From the NCBI GenBank assembly GCA_020846535.1, contig JADLDR010000139.1, positions 1 to 60,596 of the forward strand: 60,596 bases of DNA, written 5' to 3'. Source of the DNA: Armatimonadota bacterium (GTDB taxonomy: Bacteria; Armatimonadota; JADLDR01). A model generated the notes under the pieces. It ran no database searches and was not told the origin of the DNA. It was given only the letters and a program-made list of their open reading frames with translations. Numbering within the stretch: the first letter of the stretch is position 1; the number at the start of each line of letters is the position of its first letter. The translations under genes were made by a program, and so were the position numbers. Below are positions 34,843-44,221 of the stretch, piece after piece.

Positions 34843-35195
34843 GACTGCTGATAGCGAGCTTCCTTGACGCGGGCGTGCTTGCCGATTTTGCCGCGCAGGT
34901 AGTAAATCTTGGCCCGGCGCACGCGGCCCCGGCGCACCACTTCGATCTTCTCCACCCGGGGGGAGTGTACCATAAAGACGCGCTCGACCCCGACCCCGTG
35001 CGAGATTTTCCGCACGATGAAGGTGGAGTTGATGGCGCTGCCCCTGCGCCCCAGCACGATTCCCTCGAAGACCTGTGACCGCTCCTTACCGCCCTCGATC
35101 ACCTTGACGGTGACGCGGACGGTATCGCCGGGTCGGAAATCGGGCACATCGGTCTTCAAAGCCTCCCGGTTCAGGCTCTCAATAATCTGCGACAT
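34839..35195 (-). CDS. rplS: 50S ribosomal protein L19
   Basis: Large-subunit protein at the 30S-50S interface. The 118-aa protein shows [46 protein letters not shown] and [19 protein letters not shown], all standard for L19. The ATG at 35195 lies behind AGGAGG, 17 bases inside the trmD 3' end, so translation is coupled. Confidence 0.97.
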   Translation of the reverse strand: MSQIIESLNREALKTDVPDFRPGDTVRVTVKVIEGGKERSQVFEGIVLGRRGSAINSTFIVRKISHGVGVERVFMVHSPRVEKIEVVRRGRVRRAKIYYLRGKIGKHARVKEARYQQS

Positions 35196-35949
35196 CTGCG
35201 GTTGCCTCCTTCGGAGCGGCCTCGGCCTCCCACCGGGCGACCTGCCGCCTTTCCTCTTCCGATAAAGTAGCGTTCTTCAAAAGATTGGGCCGTCTCTCCC
35301 AGGTGCGCCTGAGCGATTGCTCGCGCCTCCACCTGTCCACCGCCCTGTGATTTCCCGAAAGCAAGATTTCAGGAACCTTCCGGCCCAGAAAGTCCGCGGG
35401 CCGGGTATACTGCGGGTACTCCAGCAGTCCTTCCGAAAACGAATCGCCTGCCGCCGAATCCTCGTCCCCGAGCGCCCCCGGCAGCAGCCGGATCACCGAA
35501 TCCATCACCACCATGGCGGGAATCTCTCCGCCGGTCAACACATAATCCCCTATGGATAATTCCGTCAAGCCCGGGACAACCTCCCGGATCCGGTCATCGA
35601 TGCCTTCATAATGCCCGCAGATCAGGGTCAGGCAACTTTGCGCGGCCAGATCGCGCGCCTGACGCTGACCGAACACCTGCCCCTGGGGGCTCATCAAGAT
35701 CGCCAGCCCCTCGCCACGCTCCGCCTCGATATGGCAAAGCGCCCTGTAGATCGGCTCTATTTTCATCACCATGCCCGCCCCGCCGCCGTAAGGGGCGTCA
35801 TCGGTGGTGCGGTGGCGGTCGTCGGTGAAATCCCGCAGGTTATGGAGGCGGATATCCACCAGGCCCCTCTCCTGCGCTCGCTTTACGATGCTGCACGAGA
35901 TCGGCCCCTCGAACATCTCCGGAAGGACGGTCAGGACATCGATCCGCAT
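35179..35949 (-). CDS. trmD: tRNA (guanine-37-N1)-methyltransferase
   Basis: SPOUT methyltransferase forming m1G37 to prevent +1 frameshifts. The 256-aa protein has the knot and SAM-binding segments: [57 protein letters not shown] and [11 protein letters not shown]. It lies four bases after rimM and overlaps rplS by 17 bases. Confidence 0.97.
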   Translation of the reverse strand: MRIDVLTVLPEMFEGPISCSIVKRAQERGLVDIRLHNLRDFTDDRHRTTDDAPYGGGAGMVMKIEPIYRALCHIEAERGEGLAILMSPQGQVFGQRQARDLAAQSCLTLICGHYEGIDDRIREVVPGLTELSIGDYVLTGGEIPAMVVMDSVIRLLPGALGDEDSAAGDSFSEGLLEYPQYTRPADFLGRKVPEILLSGNHRAVDRWRREQSLRRTWERRPNLLKNATLSEEERRQVARWEAEAAPKEATADVADY

Positions 35950-35953
35950 CCTT

Positions 35954-36496
35954 CTACTCGCCCGTCCTCAGACCTTCCACATCGCGCACCAGGATGATGC
36001 GCGTCTCCCGGTTGACCGACAGGACGAATTCCTTGACGGCGGGAATCATCGCCTGCGGGGTGACGTAAACATCGTTGGCCGGGGAGGGAAGCACCTGCGT
36101 GACGGCCCCCAGAGAGGCCCCTTTGTCCGTCACGATCTCCATCCCGACCAGCTCGTCCACATAAAAACGGTCTTCCGGAAGAGGCAGCCGCTGCGACCGG
36201 CGTATCTTCACATGGGCGCGTCGCCAGGCTTCCGCCTCATCGATGCTGTCCACACCCTTCACCTTCAGCAGCACCAGCCTCTGGTGAAACCGCTCGCCCT
36301 CCACCCGGACCACCTGCGAGGGGCCGCCGGGAACGGAGAGCATCACTTCCTTCAACAGCTTGTACCGCTCCGGATCATCGGTGTAAGGGACGACTTTAAG
36401 TTCTCCGTTCAGACCGAAGGGAGAAACCACCTCCCCGATCATGATATCCCAGGGATCGTCGTCCTGCTTTGTCTGTAGGGGAACGGATCCAGACAT
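35954..36496 (-). CDS. rimM: 16S rRNA processing protein RimM
   Basis: Assembly factor for the 30S head that binds S19. The 180-aa product has the N-terminal RimM barrel ([28 protein letters not shown]) and the C-terminal PRC-barrel ([24 protein letters not shown]). The ATG at 36496 is preferred over a TTG at 36520, which has no ribosome site. It starts four bases after the end of ylqD. Confidence 0.93.
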   Translation of the reverse strand: MSGSVPLQTKQDDDPWDIMIGEVVSPFGLNGELKVVPYTDDPERYKLLKEVMLSVPGGPSQVVRVEGERFHQRLVLLKVKGVDSIDEAEAWRRAHVKIRRSQRLPLPEDRFYVDELVGMEIVTDKGASLGAVTQVLPSPANDVYVTPQAMIPAVKEFVLSVNRETRIILVRDVEGLRTGE

Positions 36497-36500
36497 TGGC

Positions 36501-36896
36501 TTACTGCTCCCTGACTTCAAGAATCGTACCGTCTCGAATGACGATCTCCGCCGGGCCGGTGAGCGAGGCCGCAGGCATCCCGGCCTTCGGCTCGATAAAG
36601 CCTTCCATCTGCCCGATCAGAAATTCCGCCCCGTCCGGCAGGGCCGCCAGCTCGCCGCGGCTACCCTGAAGCCTGCTTTCCAGCCGGGTCTGCCGCCTGC
36701 GTTCCAGGGCGATTTTCGGGCCGATGGCGCGCTTTTCCTCGGATTCCGGCAGAGATTGGAGGCGCTGCTCCTGATAGTCGAGATGGCGGCGTGTGAGGTC
36801 GACCCGGTTCAGAGCATCCTCGATCTCCCTGAGCTTCTCCGCCCGGAAGCTTTCCGTGACGACAGCTTTCAGGAGCACCACCCGCTTGACCCACAT
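36501..36896 (-). CDS. ylqD: YlqD-family protein
   Basis: A 131-aa protein matching the YlqD family of Bacillus in position (between khpA and rimM) and layout. It has an N-terminal beta strand (VKRVVLLKAVVTESF), a long charged helical/coiled-coil segment (about residues 18-70, REIEDALNRVDLTRRHLDYQ) and a small C-terminal beta domain (EFLIGQMEGFIEPKAG). Function is unknown, but the setting suggests ribosome maturation. The ATG at 36896 is an approximate choice; a TTG at 36914 is also in frame. Confidence 0.75.
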   Translation of the reverse strand: MWVKRVVLLKAVVTESFRAEKLREIEDALNRVDLTRRHLDYQEQRLQSLPESEEKRAIGPKIALERRRQTRLESRLQGSRGELAALPDGAEFLIGQMEGFIEPKAGMPAASLTGPAEIVIRDGTILEVREQ

Positions 36897-36944
36897 GAGC
36901 AGCCCGCCTTTCAACTTCTGGGTTTCCCGCTGCCGCGTTAGAAA

Positions 36945-37181
36945 TTATGATTCGGGGATGATTTCCAGATAGACTTTCTGCTTTTCTTTCATGGCCGCGG
37001 CCTTGACCACGGTACGCATGGCATTGGCGATCTTGCCCTGTTTGCCGATCACCTTCCCGACATCCGAGGGAGCTACCCTTATCTCAAAGGTGGTTCCCTC
37101 TTCTCCGGGAACCTCCGTGACGCTGATCTCCTCGGGGGAATCGACCAGGGAGCGAACGAGCAGCTCAACCAGTTGCTTCAA
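36945..37181 (-). CDS. khpA: KH-domain RNA-binding protein KhpA (YlqC)
   Basis: A 78-aa single KH-domain protein. The RNA-binding GxxG loop is in VIGKQGKIANAMRTVVKAAA. KhpA forms a dimer with KhpB in Gram-positive bacteria and binds many RNAs. The TTG at 37181 is chosen because AGGAGG lies 9 bases upstream; the extended frame reads back through rpsP and is artefactual. It follows rpsP by 19 bases. Confidence 0.92.
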   Translation of the reverse strand: MKQLVELLVRSLVDSPEEISVTEVPGEEGTTFEIRVAPSDVGKVIGKQGKIANAMRTVVKAAAMKEKQKVYLEIIPES

Positions 37182-37200
37182 AGTAAAACACCTCCTGCTG

Positions 37201-37530
37201 TTATGACGCTTCGGTTGCTTCCACGGCGGGCGTCTCCGGCGCGAGCGTCTCGGCGGCCTGCCGTGCAGCCTGCTGTTCGGCAGACCCTTCCAGAATGCCC
37301 TGACGGACGAAAAGCCCGCGCACGACATCCGTAGGCTGCGCCCCTCGGCTCAGCCAGAGGTTGGCCTTCTCCGGATCCACCTTGATGGTGCTGGGGTCGG
37401 TCAGAGGATTGTAGTAACCCAGGGTCTCGATGAACCGGCCATCCCGAGGCGATCTGGAATCGGCCACCACGATGCGGTAAAACGGCTTGTGATTGGTTCC
37501 CATACGTTTCAATCGGATCTTAACTGCCAA
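37201..37530 (-). CDS. rpsP: 30S ribosomal protein S16
   Basis: A 109-aa small-subunit protein with the usual [20 protein letters not shown] start, [20 protein letters not shown] and an Ala/Glu-rich C-terminal extension (about 82-109). The start codon is TTG at 37530, 8 bases after AGGAGG. It lies 62 bases downstream of ffh, so a secondary promoter there is possible. Confidence 0.97.
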   Translation of the reverse strand: MAVKIRLKRMGTNHKPFYRIVVADSRSPRDGRFIETLGYYNPLTDPSTIKVDPEKANLWLSRGAQPTDVVRGLFVRQGILEGSAEQQAARQAAETLAPETPAVEATEAS

Positions 37531-37592
37531 AGCTGCATCCTCCTTCGCGTGCGTGAAGACTTATTCGGAAAGATCGAATCGATATTTTGAAC

Positions 37593-38939
37593 CTACCACC
37601 CCGGCAAGCCCATTCGGGGGAAAGGCGGGCGCTTCTTTTTGCCCCCTTTGCCGCCCTCGCCGGTGAGGCTGCGGATCAGTTTCCGCATCTGCTCGAATTG
37701 GTTCAGCAGTTGATTGACATCCTGGACGGATGTGCCGCTCCCGTAGGCGATCCGGCGACGCCTGCTGCCGTTGATGATGCCGGGGTCCTGGCGCTCCTGA
37801 GGGGTCATCGAAAGGATGATGGCCTCCACCCGGCCCATCTGCTTTTCATCCACCTCCGGCTTCTTCATCCCGCCCAGGCCGGGGATCATCCCCAGAATCT
37901 GATCGAGCGGCCCCATCTTTTTCATCTCGCGGAGCTGGTCCAGGTAGTCCTGAAGGTCGAACTGGTTCTGGCGTATTTTTTTCTCCAGCTCCATCGCCTT
38001 CTTCTCATCGATGGCGCTTTCGGCCTTTTCGATGAGGGACAGGATATCGCCCATGCCGAGGATTCGCGAGGCCATCCGCTCCGGGTGGAACGATTCCAGG
38101 CCGTCCATCTTCTCGCTGATGCCGACGAACTTGATGGGCTTGCCGGTCACATATTTGATGGAAAGCGCAGCCCCGCCCCGGGCGTCTCCGTCCAGCTTGG
38201 TCACCACGAAGCCCGTCACATCCAGGAGTTCGTTGAACTGCTGGGCCACGTTCACCGCATCCTGCCCGGCCATGGCGTCCACCACCAACAGGGTTTCCTG
38301 CGGGCTGACCGCCGCCTTGACGCGCTTCAATTCCTCCATCATCTCGCCATCGATATGGAGCCGTCCCGCCGTATCCAGAAGGATGATATCGTTTCCATGG
38401 GTCTGGGCGGAGCCGATGGCGGCTTTGACGATATTGACCGGGTCTTGCTTGTCTCCCAGGGTGAAGACAGGCAGATTGACCTGCTCCCCGATCACCTGAA
38501 GCTGCTTGATGGCCGCCGGACGGTAGATGTCGGCAGCCACCAGAAGAGGCCGCCGCCCCTGCTTGTGCAGTTGCAGGCCCAGCTTGCCTATGGTAGTCGT
38601 TTTGCCCGAACCCTGGAGGCCGCAGAGCATCACCACCGTGGGCGGCCTGGAGGCGGTCGCAAGCTTTGCGTCCGTTCCTCCCAGGAGCGCGGTCAGCTCT
38701 TCATGGACGATTTTGATGACATGCTGCGCCGGGCTGAGACTCTCCACCAGCTCCAGCCCCACGGCCCGCTCCCTGACCCGCGCCACGAAGTCCTTGACCA
38801 CCTTGAAGTTCACGTCGGCTTCCAGGAAGGCCAGACGGACCTCCCGTAGCGCTTCCGCCACATCCTGCTCGTTCAGCGTCCCCTTGCCGCGCAGCCGCTT
38901 GAAAACATTCTGCAATTTATCGGAAAGGCTCTCAAACAT
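37593..38939 (-). CDS. ffh: Signal recognition particle GTPase Ffh
   Basis: Targets nascent membrane proteins with 4.5S RNA. The 448-aa protein has the N domain (1-90) and the G domain with G1 GLQGSGKTTT (107-116), DTAGRLHIDG, TKLDGDARGGAALS and GISEKMDGLESFHPERMASR. The M domain (about 310-430, Met-rich, ending GSGTSVQDVNQLLNQFEQM) binds RNA and signal sequences. It lies 29 bases downstream of ftsY in the same operon. Confidence 0.97.
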   Translation of the reverse strand: MFESLSDKLQNVFKRLRGKGTLNEQDVAEALREVRLAFLEADVNFKVVKDFVARVRERAVGLELVESLSPAQHVIKIVHEELTALLGGTDAKLATASRPPTVVMLCGLQGSGKTTTIGKLGLQLHKQGRRPLLVAADIYRPAAIKQLQVIGEQVNLPVFTLGDKQDPVNIVKAAIGSAQTHGNDIILLDTAGRLHIDGEMMEELKRVKAAVSPQETLLVVDAMAGQDAVNVAQQFNELLDVTGFVVTKLDGDARGGAALSIKYVTGKPIKFVGISEKMDGLESFHPERMASRILGMGDILSLIEKAESAIDEKKAMELEKKIRQNQFDLQDYLDQLREMKKMGPLDQILGMIPGLGGMKKPEVDEKQMGRVEAIILSMTPQERQDPGIINGSRRRRIAYGSGTSVQDVNQLLNQFEQMRKLIRSLTGEGGKGGKKKRPPFPRMGLPGW

Positions 38940-38968
38940 CGCTTCAAGTCCTGTTCGTTTGCCAACTC

Positions 38969-39847
38969 CTACGCAAACAGCCCTTCGGCAAAGGCTTTCG
39001 GATCGAATTCTTCCAGGTCGTCCATCTTCTCGCCGACGCCGACCAGCTTGATGGGGATATGCATGTCGTCCTTGATGGTGATGACGATGCCTCCCCGGGC
39101 GGTCCCGTCCATTTTGGTCAGGACGATGCCGGTGAGGGGAACGACCTTGCCGAACTGCTCCGCCTGGCTCACAGCGTTCTGGCCGGTGGTGGCGTCCAAC
39201 ACGAGCAGCGTCTCATCGGGCGGCCTGGCAAGCTCGCGATCCACGATGCGCCCGATCTTTTTCAATTCTTCCATCAGGTTGACTTTGGTGTGCAGCCTCC
39301 CCGCGGTATCGGCGATCACCACATCCATTTTACGGGCGCGGGCGGCCTGAAGCGCGTCGAAAACGACTGCCGCCGGGTCGGCCCTCTCCCGGTGCTTGAT
39401 GACTTCCACCCCGATCCGCTGGCCCCACAGCTCCAGTTGGTCTATGGCCGCCGCCCGGAAGGTGTCCGCCGCCGCCAGGAGAACCCGCTTGCCCTGTTTT
39501 TTGAGCCGATGGGCGATTTTGGCGATGGTGGTGGTCTTCCCGGTCCCGTTCACGCCGACGATCAGGTAGACGGAGGGCGGTTCCGGGGAGAACCCGAGAG
39601 GCGCGTTCCCCTCGGCCAGCATCCCGGCGATGATCTCCTGAAGGAGCGTCCTGGCCCCGTCGCTGTCGGAAATGCGGCGGTTTCGGGCCTCCTCGCGCAA
39701 TTTCTCGACGATCTGGCTGGCCGTCCGGAAGCTGACATCGGACTGCACCAGGGCTTCTTCGAGTTCCTCTAAAAGCTCCTCATCGAGCGGCCTGCGGCCC
39801 GTGAGGAGCTGGTCGACCTTCTGTAAAATCCCCTTGAAAAATCGCAT
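38969..39847 (-). CDS. ftsY: SRP receptor FtsY
   Basis: Membrane-associated partner GTPase of Ffh. The 292-aa NG-type protein lacks the long acidic A domain of E. coli FtsY. It has G1 GVNGTGKTTT (98-107), DTAGRLHTKVNLMEEL, TKMDGTARGGI and GVGEKMDDLEEFDPKAF. It is the first gene of the ftsY-to-yraN run. Its leader carries the promoter at 39908-39937 and, between promoter and ATG, the hairpin at 39863-39889. Confidence 0.96.
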   Translation of the reverse strand: MRFFKGILQKVDQLLTGRRPLDEELLEELEEALVQSDVSFRTASQIVEKLREEARNRRISDSDGARTLLQEIIAGMLAEGNAPLGFSPEPPSVYLIVGVNGTGKTTTIAKIAHRLKKQGKRVLLAAADTFRAAAIDQLELWGQRIGVEVIKHRERADPAAVVFDALQAARARKMDVVIADTAGRLHTKVNLMEELKKIGRIVDRELARPPDETLLVLDATTGQNAVSQAEQFGKVVPLTGIVLTKMDGTARGGIVITIKDDMHIPIKLVGVGEKMDDLEEFDPKAFAEGLFA

Positions 39848-39862
39848 AGAGCCTCAAACAGC

Positions 39863-39889
39863 AAAAAAGCAGAGCTCGGCACTCTGCTT
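39863..39889 (-). terminator. Intrinsic terminator or attenuator in the ftsY leader
   Basis: On the minus strand, AAGCAGAG (39889-39882), a seven-base loop, CTCTGCTT (39874-39867) and a T6 run to 39863, so an eight-base-pair stem with a good tail. It sits after the ribD-like gene, which it may terminate. It is also downstream of the ftsY promoter, beginning about 12 bases after the expected transcription start. Confidence 0.75.
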
Positions 39890-39907
39890 GAAAGAGAGAT
39901 TCCTATT

Positions 39908-39937
39908 ATCATACCAGAAAACCGCATTCAAAGTCAA
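39908..39937 (-). promoter_or_regulatory. Promoter of the ftsY-ffh-rpsP operon
   Basis: On the minus strand, TTGACT (39937-39932), an 18-base spacer and TATGAT (39913-39908), in an A+T-rich strip between the ribD-like gene and ftsY. Confidence 0.7.
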
Positions 39938-40005
39938 GCCTTGCAAGCGCGACCGCTGTATAATGATAAAAATTGCCAGGGGGATCAATTGGGGAGCCTT
40001 GCAGG

Positions 40006-40776
40006 TCATGCCGGCCGGTTCACCCTGTACCTCAAGAACACCTCCCCTTCATGCTCGCGAATGGAGCAGAGCGTGAGCCGTTTTACCTTGCCCGGGGCAA
40101 ATCCCTCGCCTTCCAGGAGGGTGGGCGTGTCTTTGCCGCCTTTCAGCAGAGGGGCCAGGGTGATGAAGAATTCATCGATCAATCCCGCTTCCAGCATGGA
40201 GAAGGTGAGGTTCGGCCCGCCTTCCAGAAGCAGGTAGCGAACCCCTCGCTCGCGCAGGAGGCGGGCCATATCAGGCAAGTCCACCGCTTTCTCTCCGGTA
40301 ATGACGATCTCCGCCCTGCCGGCCAGATCTTTCCGGTTTGCCTCCGTCATTTGTCGTGTGGTGAAGATGAGAGGCTTGGCCGGCGTAGAGAAGGCGCGGG
40401 ACTCCGCGGGCAGGCGGCCCGAACCGCTGACCACGGCGTAGAAGGGGTTTTCCGGCATGCCTTCCGATACGCGCTGCTGGCGGAGGGCGGGATGGCGGAT
40501 ATGAAGGACGGGGTTTTCCGTGCGGAGCGTGCCCGCCCCGATGAGAAGGCAATCGGCGGCGGCCCGCAACTCATCCATTCCCAGCCGGTCGGCGGGGCTG
40601 CCGGTCAGCAGGAAGCCGGGCAGCCCGGAAACCACCTTGCCGTCCAGGGTCATCGCCATATTCACAAAAATGTAAGGGCGCTCGGGATAGGGAGGAGGGA
40701 AATCGAGCTTCCCGTAAAGCCGGATCAGAGGGAGCGAAGGGCTGTCTTCGGCGGGCGGCTCGTAAAGCAGGCGCAT
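40006..40776 (-). CDS. RibD C-terminal / dihydrofolate-reductase-fold reductase
   Basis: A 256-aa NADPH-dependent reductase of the RibD C-terminal family, related to the riboflavin-pathway pyrimidine reductase. Signatures are RPYIFVNMAMTLDGKVV, DCLLIGAGTLRTENP, RYLLLEGGPNLTFSML and DEFFITLAPLLKGG. No deaminase domain is present, so it is either a separate riboflavin reductase or a reductase of unknown substrate. The ATG at 40776 is chosen for its GAGGAG site; earlier in-frame ATG/GTG starts (40809, 40836) lack one. No other rib genes are in the window. Confidence 0.83.
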   Translation of the reverse strand: MRLLYEPPAEDSPSLPLIRLYGKLDFPPPYPERPYIFVNMAMTLDGKVVSGLPGFLLTGSPADRLGMDELRAAADCLLIGAGTLRTENPVLHIRHPALRQQRVSEGMPENPFYAVVSGSGRLPAESRAFSTPAKPLIFTTRQMTEANRKDLAGRAEIVITGEKAVDLPDMARLLRERGVRYLLLEGGPNLTFSMLEAGLIDEFFITLAPLLKGGKDTPTLLEGEGFAPGKVKRLTLCSIREHEGEVFLRYRVNRPA

Positions 40777-40851
40777 GGAAGGCTCCTCATAGGCTGGAAT
40801 TGATTTCATTTTACGGGATTCCCCGCGGCCTGTCAAGATGCCTCTCCCCGC

Positions 40852-40881
40852 TTGTCAGGGCCGATGAATATGTGCTATGAT
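40852..40881 (+). promoter_or_regulatory. Promoter of the ABC transporter pair at 40910-42648
   Basis: TTGTCA (40852-40857), an 18-base spacer and TATGAT (40876-40881), 28 bases before the ATG. Confidence 0.65.
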
Positions 40882-40909
40882 TAGGCCAGCAAAACATTTT
40901 GAGGCGCAT

Positions 40910-41839
40910 ATGCAGGCTATCGAGACCGTGAATCTAACCAAAGTCTACAGGAGCCGCCTGGGCACGCGCCACTGGCTGGCGGTGGACGGCCTGAACCTGG
41001 CGGTCCCGGCAGGCGAGGTGTTCGGCTTCCTGGGGCCGAACGGGGCCGGCAAAACCACCACGATCATGATGCTTCTCGGCAACATCTACCCCACCGAAGG
41101 AACCGCCAACCTTCTGGAGCATCCCATCGGCAACCTGGAGGCCCGCCGGCGCATCGGGTTCCTGCCCGAGAAATTCCAGTTTCACGAGTTCCTGAGCGCC
41201 CAGGAACTTCTGGAACTGCACGGCAGGCTCTACAGAATGCCCCGCTCCAAAGTGTTGAAGCGCATCCCTGATGTGCTGGAGATGGTGGGCCTGATCGAGA
41301 GGCGGCATTCCAAAATCCAGGAATTTTCGAAGGGGATGCAGCAGCGGATCGGGTTGGCACAGGCCATCTTGAACGACCCCGACCTGATCATCCTCGATGA
41401 GCCGACCTCGGCCCTCGACCCCATCGGGCGGCGCGATGTGCGCGACCTCATCAACCGCATGAAGGCCGCCGGGAAGACCATTTTCCTCAACTCCCACCTG
41501 CTATCGGAAATCGAAATGACCTGTGACCGAGTGGCGATCCTCAAGGGAGGGCGGCTGGTCCGGCAGGGCAGTATCCAGGATCTCCTTTCCGCCCCTTCCA
41601 CGGTGGAGATGCGTATCCTGAACCTGAATCCTGCCATCCTGAAGGAAATGGAACGCCTTGCCTGCCAGGTTTCGGCCAATGAGGAAAGCGTTACGGCCAG
41701 CGTCGAGAACGAAACGGCCATCGCAGCCCTGGTGGAAGCCGTCGTCCGGCAGGGCGGCCAGTTGGTCAGCCTGATTCCCAAACGCGAATCGCTGGAAGAT
41801 ATGTTTATTCGCGTGGTGAAGGGAGAGGAGGCCGCATGA
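40910..41839 (+). CDS. ABC transporter ATP-binding protein (drug/Na exporter type)
   Basis: A 309-aa ATPase of the CcmA/NatA-like branch. It has Walker A GPNGAGKTTT (near residue 44), Q-loop LPEKFQFHEF, signature FSKGMQQRIG (the usual variant of LSGGQ), Walker B LIILDEPTSALDP and His-switch LNSHLL. An extra C-terminal domain of about 90 residues follows, as in exporters of this group. The ATG at 40910 has GAGG 5 bases upstream. It overlaps its permease by ATGA. Confidence 0.9.
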   Translation: MQAIETVNLTKVYRSRLGTRHWLAVDGLNLAVPAGEVFGFLGPNGAGKTTTIMMLLGNIYPTEGTANLLEHPIGNLEARRRIGFLPEKFQFHEFLSAQELLELHGRLYRMPRSKVLKRIPDVLEMVGLIERRHSKIQEFSKGMQQRIGLAQAILNDPDLIILDEPTSALDPIGRRDVRDLINRMKAAGKTIFLNSHLLSEIEMTCDRVAILKGGRLVRQGSIQDLLSAPSTVEMRILNLNPAILKEMERLACQVSANEESVTASVENETAIAALVEAVVRQGGQLVSLIPKRESLEDMFIRVVKGEEAA

Positions 41840-42648
41840 CTCAAATCCTTACGATAGCGGGCCTGACAGTCAAGGAGGCCCTGAGAAAGCGAGTCTTTAT
41901 CGGCGGCCTGGTGATCTCCGTCCTTTTCCTGCTCCTCCTGTATATCCCCAGAGTGGCGACCCGCGGGCGGCACGGCAGCCCGATCCCGGTTCCCACCCAG
42001 GTGATGGTGCTGGCGTTTTCCGGCCTGGGGATGATCAAGTTTTTCGGGGCCGTGTTGGGCGTGACGCTGGCCGCCGGGTCGGTTTCCTCCGAGGTGGAGC
42101 GCGGCACGCTCTATACCGTCCTGCCCAAGCCTATCCGCCGCTCCGAGGTGATGATGGGCAAGTGGCTGGGCCTGATTTGCCTATCGATGGTCAATATGCT
42201 GATCTGGACGGCCATCCTGTGGGCTGCGGTCTACAGCCGTAATTTCGAGCCCAACCTCTGGCTTTTGCGAGGGGCGGCGGTCGCCCTCCTCTACCCGGTC
42301 ATGTTCGTGACCCTGACCCTGCTCTTCTCGACCTTTTGCTCGAATGTTTTGGCGACCGGCCTGGCCCTGATCTCCGCCGGGGTCGGCTGGCAGGAGGGCA
42401 TGATGCGCGATATGGGTATCATGCTCCAGGTCGATATCCTGAAAAAGCTGGCAGTCATCGCGGGCTACACGGTCCCCATCGGGCGGCTCAGCCGGTGGAT
42501 CAACCGGGCCGCCGAACTGGAGATGCCCTTCAGAAGCCGCCTGATCCCGGAGCAGGCCGTCACGAACTTCGATCTGGCCTATGTGGTAGCTTATATTTTC
42601 GCGGTGCTGCTGCTGGCCTTTCTGGTTTTCCAGTGGAGGGATGTCTGA
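41836..42648 (+). CDS. ABC-2 type permease
   Basis: A 270-aa membrane protein with six predicted helices. The segment AAGSVSSEVERGTLYTVLPKPIRRSEVMMGKWLG between helices 2 and 3 is the ABC-2 coupling signature (E-x-E-x-GT-hydrophobic-LxxPxxR). It partners the overlapping ATPase gene. Cargo unknown. A spermidine-synthase-like gene begins 22 bases downstream and may be co-transcribed. Confidence 0.87.
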   Translation: MTQILTIAGLTVKEALRKRVFIGGLVISVLFLLLLYIPRVATRGRHGSPIPVPTQVMVLAFSGLGMIKFFGAVLGVTLAAGSVSSEVERGTLYTVLPKPIRRSEVMMGKWLGLICLSMVNMLIWTAILWAAVYSRNFEPNLWLLRGAAVALLYPVMFVTLTLLFSTFCSNVLATGLALISAGVGWQEGMMRDMGIMLQVDILKKLAVIAGYTVPIGRLSRWINRAAELEMPFRSRLIPEQAVTNFDLAYVVAYIFAVLLLAFLVFQWRDV

Positions 42649-42670
42649 AGCCCTCATGAGGTGAAAAGCG

Positions 42671-44221
42671 ATGGTGCTGAAAAGCGCGGCGTTTGTCTGC
42701 GGCGCGGTGGTGATGGCCCTGGAACTGCTGGGGTTCCGCAAACTGCCCCCCTATTTCGGATCGTCCTTCTATGTCTACGGCAGCCTGATCAGCACCTTTC
42801 TCGGTGCGCTGAGCCTGGGCTACTGGCTCGGGGGTCGGCTGTCCGACCGCTATCCCAGCCTGCGGGTGCTGGCAAGTCTGATCTTCGTCTCCGGCCTCTA
42901 TACCCTGACGATCCCCTGGCTGGCTGATATCGTTTCCCCCTATCTCAGCCAGCAGATACCGGATGTGCGATGGGGTTCTCTGTCGGCTTCCGTCGCCCTC
43001 TTTTTAGCGCCTGGGGTGCTGCTGGGCACGGTTTCTCCTTATATCCTCAAGCTTTCCACCATGAACCTGGCCCATGTCGGCAATGTCTCCGGCACGCTTT
43101 ACGCGATTTCGACCTGCGGCAGCATCTTCGGAACGCTGCTGACCAGCTTCTACCTGATCGCCGTTCTGCCGATCAGTCGGATTATCCTGATCCTGGGAGG
43201 TGTTTTGATGGCAACCGCCCTGATGCTCTGGGTCGTCTCTTTCCGGCCCCGCAAAGCCTCCGCGGTCGCGCCACTGCTGGTCGGCCTGCTCCTGGCAGGC
43301 CGGGCCGCCCATTCGCAGGGCTTTGCCTCAAGCCAGAAAGTGCTGCACCGGCAGGAGACGATGTACCACCGGATCGTCGTCAGTCAGGACAGCAAATGGC
43401 GCTATATGAGTTTCGACCGCTCTCCCCAGAGCGGGATGCTGCTGAAAGATATCTACTACAGCGTTTTCCGCTACACGGAGTCTTTCCACCTGGGCCTGGC
43501 CTATCATCCCAAAGCCAAATCGGTTCTCTTCATCGGCCTGGGCGGGGCCACCGGCCCCAAGCAGTTCCGCAAATTCTATCCGGAGATGAATCTCGATGTC
43601 GCCGAACTCGACCCGGCGGTGGTGGAGATCTCCAAGCGTTATTTCCAGTGGGAGGAAGACGCCCGCCTGAAGGTGATCATCCAGGATGGCCGCGTCTACA
43701 TCCAGCAAACCCCGAAAAAATACGATCTGATCATTCTGGACGCCTATTTTGCGGACTCGGTGCCTTTTCATCTGACCACCCAGGAGTTCTTCAAGGCCGC
43801 CCGCGAGCGGCTGACCCAGGACGGCCTGATCATCGGCAATATCATCGGCAGCTTGAAGGGAAACCGCAGCCGCTTCTTCCGTTCCGAATACAAGACCCTG
43901 AAGCGCGTCTTCCCGGAGGTGGCCGTTTTTCCGGTTCCGGAAGCGGAGGAGAGCGCCTCCGCCCTGCGCGAGTTCGCCCGCCGGAACATCATGATCTTCT
44001 GCCTGAACAAAGCCCAGCGCCTGAGCCGGGAGGATCTGGCCCAAAGGGCCGGGAAACTCAAAAACGCCCGGCTCCCGCATCTCATCCAGATCGCCCGGGC
44101 GCTGTTGCCCCCGGACAAGGAGCCGGATACCGGCCGCCTGCCCATCCTGAGCGATGAGTTCGCCCCGGTCGAGAATTTAATCCAGGTGCGGCTCGAAAAT
44201 CCCGAAAAATTTTTCCGTTAA
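42671..44221 (+). CDS. Fused membrane / spermidine-synthase-like protein
   Basis: A 516-aa protein: an N-terminal half with six or seven membrane helices (about 1-220, MFS-like, ALSLGYWLGGRLSDRYP) joined to a C-terminal aminopropyltransferase-like Rossmann domain (about 235-480). In the latter, SVLFIGLGGATGPKQF replaces the usual GGGDG motif, LDVAELDPAVVEISKRYF is the acidic SAM loop, and DLIILDAYFADSVPFHLTT corresponds to the catalytic-Asp region. Such fusions are widespread and usually called spermidine synthase. The altered motifs make polyamine synthesis uncertain. Confidence 0.8.
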   Translation: MVLKSAAFVCGAVVMALELLGFRKLPPYFGSSFYVYGSLISTFLGALSLGYWLGGRLSDRYPSLRVLASLIFVSGLYTLTIPWLADIVSPYLSQQIPDVRWGSLSASVALFLAPGVLLGTVSPYILKLSTMNLAHVGNVSGTLYAISTCGSIFGTLLTSFYLIAVLPISRIILILGGVLMATALMLWVVSFRPRKASAVAPLLVGLLLAGRAAHSQGFASSQKVLHRQETMYHRIVVSQDSKWRYMSFDRSPQSGMLLKDIYYSVFRYTESFHLGLAYHPKAKSVLFIGLGGATGPKQFRKFYPEMNLDVAELDPAVVEISKRYFQWEEDARLKVIIQDGRVYIQQTPKKYDLIILDAYFADSVPFHLTTQEFFKAARERLTQDGLIIGNIIGSLKGNRSRFFRSEYKTLKRVFPEVAVFPVPEAEESASALREFARRNIMIFCLNKAQRLSREDLAQRAGKLKNARLPHLIQIARALLPPDKEPDTGRLPILSDEFAPVENLIQVRLENPEKFFR

